Source: Cokeromyces recurvatus (Eukaryota; Mucoromycota; Mucoromycetes; Mucorales; Mucoraceae). From it: a stretch of DNA of 64,000 nt. Every line of letters begins with the position of its first letter. Position 1 is the first letter of the stretch. A program made the translations under genes and the position numbers. The DNA lies in contig NW_026251392.1 of NCBI RefSeq assembly GCF_025118155.1, positions 496,001-560,000 of the forward strand. The letters run 5' to 3'. Below the pieces are notes generated by a model. It saw nothing but the letters and a program-made list of their open reading frames with translations, ran no database searches and was not told the DNA's origin. This document shows, one piece after another, positions 33,575 through 44,566 of the stretch.

Positions 33575-33646
33575 GCCTAGCTAGCTCAATCGGTAGAGCG
33601 TGAGACTCTTAATCTCAAGGTTGGGGGTTCGACCCCCCCGTTGGGC
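33575..33646 (+). tRNA. tRNA-Lys(CTT): tRNA-Lys (anticodon CTT)
   Basis: A 72-nt cloverleaf without intron. Acceptor GCCTAGC pairs with GTTGGGC (with G-T pairs). The D-arm has AGCTCAATCGGTAGAGC (B... A-box TAGCTCAATCGG). The anticodon stem TGAGA/TCTCA encloses the loop CTCTTAA with anticodon CTT. The T-arm GGGGGTTCGACCCCCC contains the B-box GGTTCGACCCC. CCA is not encoded, as expected in eukaryotes. A run of seven T follows six bases later. Confidence 0.96.
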
Positions 33647-33651
33647 TTTCA

Positions 33652-33658
33652 TTTTTTT
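33652..33658 (+). terminator. RNA polymerase III terminator of tRNA-Lys
   Basis: Seven consecutive T shortly after the mature tRNA end. Confidence 0.85.
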
Positions 33659-34516
33659 CTTCAATGTCAAAAATTTTTTTTTTCAATTTTTTTCAAAGCA
33701 TATTGTCATGGTATGACAAGACAGCCTGAATATAATATTTTTGAATGCAACCCAAATAGAACTAATTTCGATCACTACTTCTTTTTTTTTCCTTTTGATA
33801 TTGAAAATAAAAGACATTATATAAGTAAACAAAATATAAATGTTTACGTTAACTATTAAGAATTAATTGAAGCTACGAGGTCTCGAGATAAAAAGTACGA
33901 CACTATTATAACGTTTATGTTGCGTTGTAGAAGTTGTTGCAAATTATTTATTTAATATGAATTTTTGTAGTAAATATTAATAGTTCAAAATAATAATAAT
34001 AAAGAGTTATTATTTCTTTTGCTCAGAAAATAGTATTCTAATAAATACATTAACTAATATTTGATGTCTGTTTAACAATAAATATTACTGCTTACTGACC
34101 AGATCTGACGATTGTTGTACTAAAATCAAAAAAAAAAATATTTGCATTACATTAAAAGAAATTGAATTCATATTATATATTTATAGATATATTGCAATTT
34201 TCCTGTCAAAGTTTTCTAGTTGACATGCGGCAATATAGTTACGAATAGTACACTACTCTGCGACTATCACATTTAATATACGTGCAAGTTAAAATTACTA
34301 CATAATTCTATATTGATTTAAAACACATATTTTATCTCCTTGTATTATAATATATAATAACAATCATACTGATGATATAGTCTATTATTAGCTTTTAACA
34401 ACATATCGCAAATATGCATATTCAAATTATAATTTGCTATATATAAATTACACTTTTTTTTTTATCCTTTTTGCCAATTTATTAATAAATTAAATAAAAA
34501 AGCAAATTATATTTGT
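33659..34516. other. Intergenic, no gene seen
   Basis: A+T-rich 3' flank of the tRNA and of THP3. No supported frame. Confidence 0.55.
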
Positions 34517-36738
34517 CTAATACACCTGTCCTTTAATGTCGATCTTTTTATACTTTTTTGAGCTTTCTAGTAACGCAGCATAAGCCGGTTTTGCATCCAA
34601 ATATTTGTCACCATTAACTTCTTTCAAATAATTAGCATTCTGTTCCTGAAGGAATTTAATCACATCCTCTTCTGAATCAAATGCTAATTCACTTTGAATG
34701 AAATTTAGCTGAATAGTAGGTCGACAACTAATCATAGATAAAGCATATGAATATAAAATAAAACGTATACGTGTATATATATAAAGCTTACGCTCTGCAT
34801 AATGTAATTAAAGATTGAACACGCTCTCTTTCACAAAAATGGTCCATTAAATATCCCCCCATATTAGGTGCTGTTTTATACAGTATAAAGAATTGATGAT
34901 AATTCGCAGTTGCAAGTGAAGAACGAACCTTTAATGCATGCTGAACAAATTCATTTTGCTTTTGCTCTAATGTTAAATTTGCCATTGCTGCATTTACGTC
35001 TATTTCATATACAATTTTTTGTCAATCAAACTGTTTTAAATATTATGAATCATATAAATACTTCTTTACCTGCCCAATTCTGTGTATGCAAAAAGTATAA
35101 AATACGATACGCAGTAAATTCCATGACATGGCCACGAATACCACTTTCATATAATGCTTTTAACTGTGTTTGACATTGATTATATTCACCTAAATCACTC
35201 TACATACAAAATCATTAGAGAGATCTATTGTTTATTCGAATAGTTAATGTATCCTACTTTTTCTAGTGCTATACGTGCATGTATTTCATAAACTTGCACT
35301 GTAAATTCATTTTTAATGCGTTGAACCTATTTTTTTTGTATTATATGTTAAATTAGCCTTGTTTTCTTTTATATCATTCTACTTACTGTTAAATCTTGAC
35401 GCATAGATTTAAACTGATCACAAATATAAGTGTAATTTTGTTCATTTTTCCACTTATCCTTTAACAATTCTAAAGTTTGTTCTAAGACTTCTAAAGGTCT
35501 TACTGTAGCAGGATCTGGTGCCTATTATTAAAGTTGATAAGTTAACAAATGTTACCTCTAATAGTAAAATAAATAAACATGTATTTACTGAAGTTAACCG
35601 TAAATAATGCTTTTCGAGTTTTCTGCATGTGCCTACAACAGTCTCATTATTATTTCCATCCTAAATGTAAATACAATAAAAGGGTTTGTCATTCATCTCC
35701 TAGGACAAAAAATATATGTATATTATTATTTACCAAACTCATTGAGCTTAGTGGAGTTGATACATTTTCTGCTCTAAATTGTGCTGCATCTTCCTCAAAA
35801 CGTCTCAAACGTTTTAATCTTTTTGCTTCTTCTTCTGTTGATACTTTCTGTTGCAATATATTATTTTGTGGTTGGAAAATATTTTTTTTACTGGGAAAAA
35901 CAAAAGAAGGGTAATTAACACGTTTTTTTTTTTTCTTAAGTTTATTATATATCAGATCTCTTACCCTTTCTTTTTCTTTTTTGAATTGTTATTACCACTA
36001 CATGCGCTATACAGAAAATTTAGCCTATATATGTATATACATATATATATAATTTCTCACCTTGGTAAATCCATTTCACTCCAGTCTGTTGTTAGTAATG
36101 TACCTGCTTTATGACTTTCTATAATAAGATTCCGTAATTGTGTTTCTGCTTCGTCTCTTTTTTCTAGTAAACAATTTGCAAATACATCTTGTACATATTG
36201 TCTATATATTATTTTCAAACATGTTATTTATACACTCTATTCATATATATACATATTAACTTACTTCAAAGAAGCAGGCCACGTTTCAACTGCCATAGCA
36301 TTTTTTTCTTGATTTTTTTCTTCTACTGTTTTTTGTTCAATAGGTGGAGGAGGAGAAGTTGAAATGGCTGGTTTAACTGATACATTTTCAGGAGGCTTTT
36401 GTTCAATTGGCTTTTTAGACCATGGTGGAATCTTTGGTGTTGGTTCTATATATACAATAAATGTTCATTTTTTTTTTCCATAAAATAGTATAAAATTATA
36501 TAAAAGCTTACTGTTTATGGAGGGAGTTTGAAATGAAACAGTAGTATGAGTTGTTTTGTTTATATTATGATTAGGAGGAGGAGGAGGAGGAGGAGGACGA
36601 ATTTGTTGTGTCGGTACTGTATGTGGTCTATTGTTCAAAAAAAAAAAAGGGAAATAAATTTATTGAACATTGTTTATAACATATTTAAATTACCTTGGTT
36701 GATAGCGATTTGGAGCTTGTTGAGAATAGTATGAATAT

Positions 36739-36773
<35 letters not shown>

Positions 36774-37250
36774 TTGTTGTATTGATGAAGGTGGACGTGA
36801 AGCAGGATGTTGATTATAAGGATAATATCCAGAGTAAGACTGTGAGTAATTATAATTATATGAAGAAGCACCTGGTGGTGTAACGCCTGGTGGTGGTGGT
36901 GGTGGTGGTGTTGATTGCTGCTGTTGATGATTAACTCCCGGTGGTGCTGGATTTACACCTGGAGGTGCCTCTGTACCTGGTGGAGGCGGATAATTACTAT
37001 ATTGATAATATTGTTGGTAATATGCTTGTTGCTCCGGTGTTTGATATTGCTGATAATATGCAGCGTATTGTTGCCATTGTTGTTGCTGTTGTTGCTGCTG
37101 CTGATGTTGGCTATTATTAGTATTTGTTGACCTAAAGAAAGATCGTTAAAACTAGTTATTTAGGAATTGTATATAATGTCTTATTTACCACGGAGGGTTA
37201 ACTACTGAATTATTTTGTGAGTACGACAATTTGATTTTATTTTTACCTAC
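34517..37250 (-). CDS. THP3: THP3/LENG8-like SAC3/GANP-domain protein
   Basis: In yeast Thp3 pairs with Csn12 in transcription elongation and mRNA processing; the animal homologue is LENG8. About 13 exons join in phase, the last four including 34792-34999 and 34517-34727. The N-terminus is low complexity: [10 protein letters not shown], poly-Gln/Tyr, PPPPPPPGV, a 13-Gln run (36741-36779) and PPPPPP. Next come [20 protein letters not shown], then [15 protein letters not shown]. The SAC3/GANP domain is very clear: [68 protein letters not shown] and [18 protein letters not shown]. The end is [10 protein letters not shown]...KGQVY. The 5' end is unresolved: no ATG precedes the first readable exon (37189 to about 37250) in frame, so an unseen short first exon is likely. 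Confidence 0.85.
36741..36779 (-). repeat. CAG/CAA repeat encoding 13 glutamines in THP3
   Basis: On the gene strand CAACAACAA, nine CAG, then CAA. It is in frame inside the Q/P/Y-rich N-terminal region. Confidence 0.9.
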
Positions 37251-37440
37251 TTTTGAGCTTTACTAATCTCAAAAGAAATGATTAAATGTAAAATTAAAAA
37301 AAAAAAAAAAAGAAATAAAATAAAAAAATAAAAATAAAAAAATGTTTTATATTTCAGCAGATAAGTGGGCGCGTGATGAAGTTTGACTTGGAATTATTTT
37401 ATATACATTATTATATTATTCATATTTATTACCTTCAAAA

Positions 37441-40400
37441 ATGATAGATAATGAAGATGATCAAAAAGCATGTTTCGATAAATTAAAACCTATAATTGAT
37501 TCACTCTATAAACTACCACCTCAAATGACAAAAATCAATAGTAGAAATGCAACTGTTTTACTGACGAAATTATTAAACATGCTGGAAGATCTGCAAGATC
37601 CAGAAATAACCTTGTCAAGCACTTGTACTCATTCTATCATTATATGTTTACTATATGTTTATAAATCAATGATTAAAGAGGATAAATTCGGATTTGAAAC
37701 TGTGATAGAACCATGGCTAAAAATATTGCATTTTCTTTTATCTAAAACATTGGTTAAATTATGGATGAAGCCTCAATTTACAGTGCAGCTTTTCATATTA
37801 TTTTCTTCATTTCTAGACGAACCCCTTCATGATAATAAGGAGCAACGAGTTGTACTCAAATTTTCTGAAGAAATTAAATATTTAGCTGTCCAATGTCTAT
37901 CAGCCGTTTTACCTGCAAAATTTAAAGAGGGTAGATATGATTCATTTTCAAGCTCGCCTTATTTTCAATTATCACAAACACTTCAAGAAGATTTTTTTGT
38001 ACCAATTGCATCACAATGTATTATGAAATTACTCAATACAATTAGATACGAACAAAATATGGATCTCAGACTTGAATCATTAAGATTGTTATCTCAATTA
38101 CTGCAGGATAATTTACGCGATGTTGATATCTTAGTCTTGTCTTTTCCTGGAACAATTTCAAGTCTTTGTGCTACTATATCCCAGAAGTTCGAGAAAGAAA
38201 ATCATCAGATCATGTGTAGTGCTTTAACAACTCTTGGGGAATTAATACAAGCTGTGATGTGTGACGACAAGAACAAGACCCTTTCAGAAATTCATTCATT
38301 CAGCGATATTTTTTTGAATAAAGAGAAGGATACTGACACATCAGCCATAGACGACAGCATTAAGGTTGTTAGGAATAAAGCCTGGTACACTCAGACAAAA
38401 GAGAAACTATTGAATGTATTAAGTCAGATACTAGTTCCTCGACAGCATTCTGACTGGAGAACAAGATTAGCATTTGTTGAATTTTCATATGCAATACTCT
38501 CAACTTGTTCAAGGACTTTGGATAATTGTATACAACCGTTAACTGAGTTTCTTGTCATGCATATCGATGATGATTATAATGAAGTATCTGTTACATGTCG
38601 TATTCGTATGCAATCCTTATTATCTCTACCTGCTTTCGAAAAATCTATTATGCCAATATTGAAAAATAATTTATATGATTGGTTCATGAAATTTCCTCAG
38701 TATGTGATATCAAGAGACGAGCATGAAAAGATAGTTGCTATGTCTATCATAAGTGGAATAATCCTACTTTTAAGGGATCAGTCAGAGAGAGTATTTTCAA
38801 CTGCCCTGAGTCGTGCCTCCGATGGGTGGATGACAGCACTTGAAATTGATAAAGAAAGCCTTCATGTTTTGGAAGAAAAACAAAGTGAAAGATATATTGA
38901 GCTTAAGTCTGATAAGATGCAGTCCTCCATACCTGTTTATCCAAAAATCCGATTCAAGTATTTTGCTACTGATACAAGTACAAATAAGCTCATTCGATTA
39001 TTAAATATTATTGGAAAATGGTGCGACCTACAAGCTTGGATCAATCATTTCATGAGATATGTCTCAGTAAATATTAATGAGTCCAATGACCCTCAAGCTG
39101 TTTATATTGTCCACGCTTTATTGTCAGGTGCACTTGCTGATGATTTAGATCCAGTAACCGAATCGGACAGTTGGATGATTGAAAAAGAAACATGTAAAGG
39201 CAAAAATGAGCTTCTTAAAATTATTGCAATCCAGTTGCTTAATGATACAATGAACATTCTCATTAATGCTGCTGCAACCAACAATAAAACCCTTTCGCTA
39301 ATAACAACAGCTACTTCATCATTCCAATTGGATGAGGAAGCCGGCCATGTATTAACTGTTTGTTTTGGATTACAAATTGTTGGATTAATAACCTGCGTAA
39401 TTGATCGTGACTATTTACAAGATCAACTGATCACCATACTATATCCCTTACTTGCTCATCTAGGATCGCCTAATGTATATATTCATACATATGCTTTAAT
39501 TACATTAGATACAATATCACATACTTGCGGATTAAATAATGCAAGAGAACTTGCAATTCAAAATATTGATTACATTATTAATATGATATCACAACATATC
39601 TCTGTTCTTTCAAACAATGCCCGAGTGCCATTAGTATTAAAGGCCCTGATTCATGTAGGAGGTTATGATACTATTAATTATTTGGATGATACAGTACAAG
39701 AAATTTATGATGCTTTAGAACGCTATTCTGCCAATGACTGGATTTGTGCTCAATTGTGCAGTGTACTTTTTGAAATTATACAGATTTTAGAAAAAAACGT
39801 TCTTTTTAATCCCGATAAACAAATCAATACTAATATTAATATTGCAACTGAAAATAGTACAAATGCATCTGCAGAAATTATGTTATTTATCAATGATGCT
39901 AAAGATAATATACATAATGTAGATGAAGAATATAAAACAATGGAAGAAATTGGCAAATACTTTTTAGATAGACAAAAGAAGGGTTTACATGATAACATGA
40001 CAATAGAAAAGGCGTTACTAGAACAAGGGAATTTGCCTATGGATTTACCCAAAGATGATGATGTTCATAGTGAAAATAAGAATGAAGAGGAAAAGAAAAA
40101 TCCATTAAGTCATGAACAAGAAATGGCTAAAGACATCATGTTAAAAACTAGTCATTTCTTAACAACTTCTTCACCTCAGTTTCGATCTCAAATACTTGTT
40201 TTACTTACTTTGGGTGTATCTATTTTATCTGATCATCCAGATCAACTCAATCAATTAATTCATAGCATATGGGAATTTATCGTCAATAGGTTTGGGGATT
40301 CACAAAACTACATTGTTCTTCATGCTGCAACTTTTATCGAGCGAGTATCGGAAGTATCTACAGATTTCTTGTCCAGAAAGTTTAAAGATGATTTATGGCC

Positions 40401-40833
40401 AAGGTTCAAGTCAATATTACAAAGGGGAGTTGATGCTGCTATTTCAGACCTTACATCTACTGGATACTCCATTTATTCAGTCTATCATCGTACACAGAAA
40501 TGTCTCTTAAAAACATTAACTCGTATTGCTTATTATGTGCCAATGAAACAAGAACTTATCAAAGAAATCTTAGAAGAGACAAAATATTACTATCAGAATG
40601 ATCAAGTTCATGAGGAATTAAAAGTTGCTTGCCATAACTTATTTCAAGCATTATCTACACAACAGCCAGATACTGTCTGGCTTTATGAAATATCACAACA
40701 AAGTGTGAGCTACAATCCACCATCTTCATTATTAGATCCTTTCCAAGTACCTGAATGGTTCAAAAGTAAATTACCGCTAAATACTCGTTTTACTACATCT
40801 AATCGTATTAGTTCGTTAGTAAAATTTAAATAA
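37441..40833 (+). CDS. TTI1: TTI1-like HEAT-repeat protein (TEL2-interacting protein 1)
   Basis: Tti1 with Tel2 and Tti2 forms the TTT co-chaperone that matures PIKK kinases (TOR, Mec1/ATR, Tel1/ATM). One exon of 1130 codons, helical throughout with HEAT-like repeats. The N-terminal LKPIIDSLYKLPP, the ESLRLLSQLLQDNLRDVDIL block followed by SFPGTISSLCATI, and the C-terminal RFGDSQNYIVLHAATFIERV resemble Tti1. An acidic-basic linker near residues 830-900 (NKNEEEKKNPLSHEQEMA) precedes the last helical block, also as in Tti1. The match is by pattern over the full length; other HEAT proteins are possible. The start lies about 190 bp from the divergent THP3 gene, suggesting a shared promoter. Confidence 0.7.
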   Translation: MIDNEDDQKACFDKLKPIIDSLYKLPPQMTKINSRNATVLLTKLLNMLEDLQDPEITLSSTCTHSIIICLLYVYKSMIKEDKFGFETVIEPWLKILHFLLSKTLVKLWMKPQFTVQLFILFSSFLDEPLHDNKEQRVVLKFSEEIKYLAVQCLSAVLPAKFKEGRYDSFSSSPYFQLSQTLQEDFFVPIASQCIMKLLNTIRYEQNMDLRLESLRLLSQLLQDNLRDVDILVLSFPGTISSLCATISQKFEKENHQIMCSALTTLGELIQAVMCDDKNKTLSEIHSFSDIFLNKEKDTDTSAIDDSIKVVRNKAWYTQTKEKLLNVLSQILVPRQHSDWRTRLAFVEFSYAILSTCSRTLDNCIQPLTEFLVMHIDDDYNEVSVTCRIRMQSLLSLPAFEKSIMPILKNNLYDWFMKFPQYVISRDEHEKIVAMSIISGIILLLRDQSERVFSTALSRASDGWMTALEIDKESLHVLEEKQSERYIELKSDKMQSSIPVYPKIRFKYFATDTSTNKLIRLLNIIGKWCDLQAWINHFMRYVSVNINESNDPQAVYIVHALLSGALADDLDPVTESDSWMIEKETCKGKNELLKIIAIQLLNDTMNILINAAATNNKTLSLITTATSSFQLDEEAGHVLTVCFGLQIVGLITCVIDRDYLQDQLITILYPLLAHLGSPNVYIHTYALITLDTISHTCGLNNARELAIQNIDYIINMISQHISVLSNNARVPLVLKALIHVGGYDTINYLDDTVQEIYDALERYSANDWICAQLCSVLFEIIQILEKNVLFNPDKQINTNINIATENSTNASAEIMLFINDAKDNIHNVDEEYKTMEEIGKYFLDRQKKGLHDNMTIEKALLEQGNLPMDLPKDDDVHSENKNEEEKKNPLSHEQEMAKDIMLKTSHFLTTSSPQFRSQILVLLTLGVSILSDHPDQLNQLIHSIWEFIVNRFGDSQNYIVLHAATFIERVSEVSTDFLSRKFKDDLWPRFKSILQRGVDAAISDLTSTGYSIYSVYHRTQKCLLKTLTRIAYYVPMKQELIKEILEETKYYYQNDQVHEELKVACHNLFQALSTQQPDTVWLYEISQQSVSYNPPSSLLDPFQVPEWFKSKLPLNTRFTTSNRISSLVKFK

Positions 40834-40987
40834 TTGTACATAAAAAATAATAATAATAATAATAATTACATTCTACATGTACATAATTTAATTATTATAT
40901 AAAACTTTAATATTATATTATTATACATTTCCTCTCATTTCTTCCTTGTTCATCTCCCTCTCTCTCTTTCTTTCTATTTTAACTAGA

Positions 40988-41064
40988 ATGCCTAATTGTA
41001 GTTGTGGTGAGTTATGCTTTGGATGTGGTTTTGATTCTCAATGTAGTAAGTAGTATTGATTACC

Positions 41065-41097
<33 letters not shown>

Positions 41098-42588
41098 CAA
41101 TAAAAGACCAACATGAGTAGAAATTATAAATATAGATACCAGAAAAGATAGAATAGATCGTTGGCAAGCGACGTGAGGCATATAAATTCACATTGAAATA
41201 AAGAACACATACTTAATTATTCCTTTTTAGATATATGAATAATGTTATAGGATTAGATAGCTTAACATCACCTATTGATGAAAAGCAAAGGCCTATTTCT
41301 CTTCTTCAAACTATGGATAAATCAACTTCATTATCATTTAATACAGATACTACACCTGAAATATTTAGTCGTCGTTTAGAAAATAGAAGGTCCATGATGC
41401 CTAAAAGTTTTACCAATTCATTATTTAGCTCAGGATGGCCACCAACTAGTAAAATAGATCCAGATGATACTAATTGTGGAAAATGCTATAAAAAACTAGT
41501 TGGTAAAACCGTTCGTTTACCTGATAGTCAAATTAAATATCATTATCAATGTTTAACATGTAACGAATGTAATCAGCCTTTTAAAGATACATATCTCTTT
41601 ATTGATTCATCGAAAAGCATATACCATCCTACAGTAAGTAGTTTTTTTCGTACTAATTTGAGAAAAAAAAAAAAGAAAAAAACTGTCCTCATGTATATAT
41701 ATATATATATATATATATCAGTGTGCTCCTTCCAATTCTATTATACAAACATGCTTTAAATGCACAGAGCCAATAATTGGAAGTTATATTTTATTAAACT
41801 CATCTACATTACACCCAAAGGTATGAAGAATATATTTTTATTATTAATCATTCATATTCAAACCTTATTATAATAGTGCTTCAAATGCGATGGATGCCAA
41901 AAGGTACTTACGCCTTCGTCAATATATATTAATATGAATGGCTCGTACTGTCAAAGTTGTGCAAATGAAGATTTGGCTAGTAGTAATAAGGAGGCGCTCA
42001 CGAAACACATGAAGATTGTACCTCAATTGCAACAAAATTTTATTACTGCTAGTCATGTTAATAAATTAGATACTTGTACTTATCATCCAAGAGAAAGTAA
42101 CTATTGTAATAGTAACCCTTCTACAGAAAACGCATCCATATCTTCAGTCAAATTTACTACTAATAGTGAATTATCCATTTCAAACTTGCCGTCAATTAAG
42201 CCTTCGTCGCTAATGAGTACTAGAGGTCGTCCATTGCCTCGTTTTGGTGTTATAAGAGAATGTGCAGGTTGTAGTCAGCGTATACAATCTGTACATGAAG
42301 AAATACCAGGACCTAAAGCTTTAAAGTGGCATAAAAAATGTTTAGTCTGTAAGGGATGCAATAAAGTCTTAGACTCTGGAGCTACGGTTCATAAAGATGA
42401 GAAATCAAGTGCCTTAATACCATGGTGCACAGGTTGCTTGGTAAGTATCATATACATATGTATATGTATACTAAATTAATGTTTTATTATATGTGGGTGA
42501 ATAGTTAAACAAAAAGCACAAGCAATTCACAAATTCTCTTTCTGAGAGACTTATTTCATCAGTTTATAATAATAAATCTGATTATTAG
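40988..42588 (+). CDS. Three-LIM-domain protein
   Basis: LIM domains are double zinc fingers for protein contacts, in fungi often at actin or polarity sites. Exons 40988-41045, 41107-41116 (a proposed 10-nt microexon), 41231-41633, 41722-41820, 41877-42440 and 42505-42588 join in phase. LIM1 runs from CGKCYKKLVGKTVRL through HYQCLTCNECNQPF to HPTCAP. LIM2 runs from CFKCTEPIIGSYILL through HPKCFKCDGCQKVL to CQSC. LIM3 runs from CAGCSQRIQSV through HKKCLVCKGCNKVL to CTGC. The first exon is itself Cys-rich (CSCGELCFGCGFDSQC). If the microexon is wrong, translation would start at the ATG at 41235 and the first exon would be leader. Target process unknown. Confidence 0.8.
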
Positions 42589-43193
42589 TCATCATATTTA
42601 TTATACGCTATTTATTTATCTATCCGTATATTTAACCACGATTAACACATATACGACCAGTAAAATATATATTACATATTATATATAATAAAGTTTATTT
42701 TAGCAATACCATAATCATCATATATGTTTAATAGGTTTAAATACAGAGCTATGAGAAAGCGTCTATACTTACATTTCTTATTTTAATGTATCTCCTTAAT
42801 ATTATATAATCGTCTTTTTATTAGCGCGTATAGCATTGTTAACAGCTCTGAAAGTAGTATGCTCCTGTCTATAATCTCTTATATCCTTGTATTTTTTCGC
42901 TAAACTATTGAAAAATTAAAATCTTTAATTCTAGAAGAGGTTTTTGATGTTATTCTCCATCCCCAGATTTTTTTTTTTCTAATTAAATTTAGATTAAAGG
43001 TAAAATACTGAAAGCTACTATGAATAAGTTTTACATACATGATAAAAAAAAAGTGTAAATAGATAAAAAGCAATATAGACTGTCTCTGTATAACTATAAG
43101 ATATTTTTTTTTGTAGTGGTGTATTTCTAGGCTTGTTTATTGAATATATGTAGATGGTAACCCCTTTTCTTAAGGATCACCAACAAAATCTGC

Positions 43194-43241
<48 letters not shown>

Positions 43242-43336
43242 AATGATTGAATGCATGAATGAATGAAAAGAAAAAAAACAAATTTCTTTTGTTTTTTCCT
43301 ATTCTAATCAGAATAGTTTAATGTTTCTAGATGTAA
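42589..43336. other. Intergenic with long T-run, no gene seen
   Basis: A+T-rich. A T-run of about 43 (43198-43240) ends roughly 100 bp before the next start codon. Confidence 0.6.
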
Positions 43337-44173
43337 ATGAGTGCTTTACCTTCTTCATCTTATTCTGCGTATTCACCACCACCGTACATAAAAACAGTAG
43401 ATGAGACAATATCTATTCCAATATCTTCCGTTTTAAATGAAAATAACATTACTCAAAATCATCACAATTATCAACGCATCTGCTATCTATGTAAAAACAA
43501 AAGTTTGCCCTCTAATATAACACGAGATTTAGGACCTTATTTAATCCATCATTCTCGACCAGGTTTAGTGCAATTATGTCCTTGCTTATATACAGCTCAT
43601 CTTATTTGTCTAAAGAAAATGAATAAAGATTATACATGTAATCAATGTAACTCTATCTACAGAACAAAGCGCAGCATTGGGATTGCCCAGTTTTTATGTG
43701 TCATCTGTCATCTTTTAAGTTTGTTATCCGCAATAGGGCTTGTATTTGGTTTATCTCAATTAGGTAGAGCTCTTGATGAGCTCGGTCTGGGGAGTGAAAT
43801 GGGGCAAAAACTGGATGGAGATGAAAATTGGCAAGACCATGAGATGTTAGAAATTGTCAATTGGCTTAACACCGTTCATTTTGCTACTGGTTTAGCAGGG
43901 GGAGCATTACTAGGACTAGTTTATATTGTTGGAGTTAGTCTTGTGATTAGATTAGATAGAACTTTAATTATGATATCCAATATTCTATACATTCGTTTGG
44001 ATCCTTTATTAAAATATGACTCAGCACTTAAAAAATGGCTTAATATAACATGTGTTTATATCTGTCTCTTCATTCTGGGCCTCACTTTAGGCACTTATTT
44101 ATTGTTCTTCTCATGGATTTGGGCAAGTGTATTACATCATATTAGAAAACGTATGTTGAATTTTAGAAGTTAG
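43337..44173 (+). CDS. RINGv (MARCH-type) membrane E3 ligase-like protein
   Basis: 278 aa in one exon. The N-terminal zinc finger reads CYLCKN, then CPCLYTAHLICLKKM, then CNQCNS: Cys-x2-Cys, Cys-x-Cys, His-x2-Cys, Cys-x2-Cys. That is the C4HC3 RING-CH pattern used by MARCH/Doa10 ubiquitin ligases to recruit an E2. Four or so hydrophobic segments follow (FLCVICHLLSLLSAIGLVFG, ATGLAGGALLGLVYIVGVSL, VYICLFILGLTLGTYLLFF), so it is an integral membrane protein of the ER or endosomes. Small size and a C-terminal membrane cluster fit MARCH proteins. Substrates unknown. Confidence 0.78.
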   Translation: MSALPSSSYSAYSPPPYIKTVDETISIPISSVLNENNITQNHHNYQRICYLCKNKSLPSNITRDLGPYLIHHSRPGLVQLCPCLYTAHLICLKKMNKDYTCNQCNSIYRTKRSIGIAQFLCVICHLLSLLSAIGLVFGLSQLGRALDELGLGSEMGQKLDGDENWQDHEMLEIVNWLNTVHFATGLAGGALLGLVYIVGVSLVIRLDRTLIMISNILYIRLDPLLKYDSALKKWLNITCVYICLFILGLTLGTYLLFFSWIWASVLHHIRKRMLNFRS

Positions 44174-44566
44174 TTTTTTTTTCTTTTTCTTTTTTTTTTT
44201 TTATATAAGAAAAAAAAAACCGAAGGATACTGTCATCGTTTATATAATAATTTAATAATCATTTATCTTTCTTTGTATATTGTATATAAACCAAGATAAT
44301 TTTGTTTTCCCGTAACCAATCTATCAGCTACAACTGGTATTCAATTTATGTTTATGCATCATTTTCCATTAAACTAAGGTAACTACTACCTTAGTATTCT
44401 ATCAGTTTATAGCATAGTGTCATTGAAATTTTTTATATTAATTGATGGCTATGATTATTATTATTATTGTTATTTTCTTAAACTCATATTTTTTTTTTTT
44501 TTTATTATTATTTTCCTCTCACTCACTCACTCACTCACTCACTCACTTATTTTAATTATCATTATA
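44174..44566. other. Intergenic and homeobox-gene leader
   Basis: Contains a T-run (about 44490-44507) and an ACTC microsatellite (44519-44547) directly in front of the start codon of the homeodomain gene. Confidence 0.6.
44519..44547. repeat. (ACTC)n microsatellite in a 5' leader
   Basis: About seven ACTC units 20 bp before the homeodomain gene ATG. They would encode alternating Leu/Thr/His/Ser if translated, hence the choice of the downstream start. Confidence 0.9.

Noticed and set aside
36695..36883. Poly-alanine frame opposite THP3
   Set aside because: Antisense reading of the CAG repeat.
44417..44566. 50-residue N-terminal extension of the homeodomain protein
   Set aside because: It would translate a T-run and the ACTC microsatellite (FFFFF, LTHSLTHS); the ATG at 44567 is more sensible.
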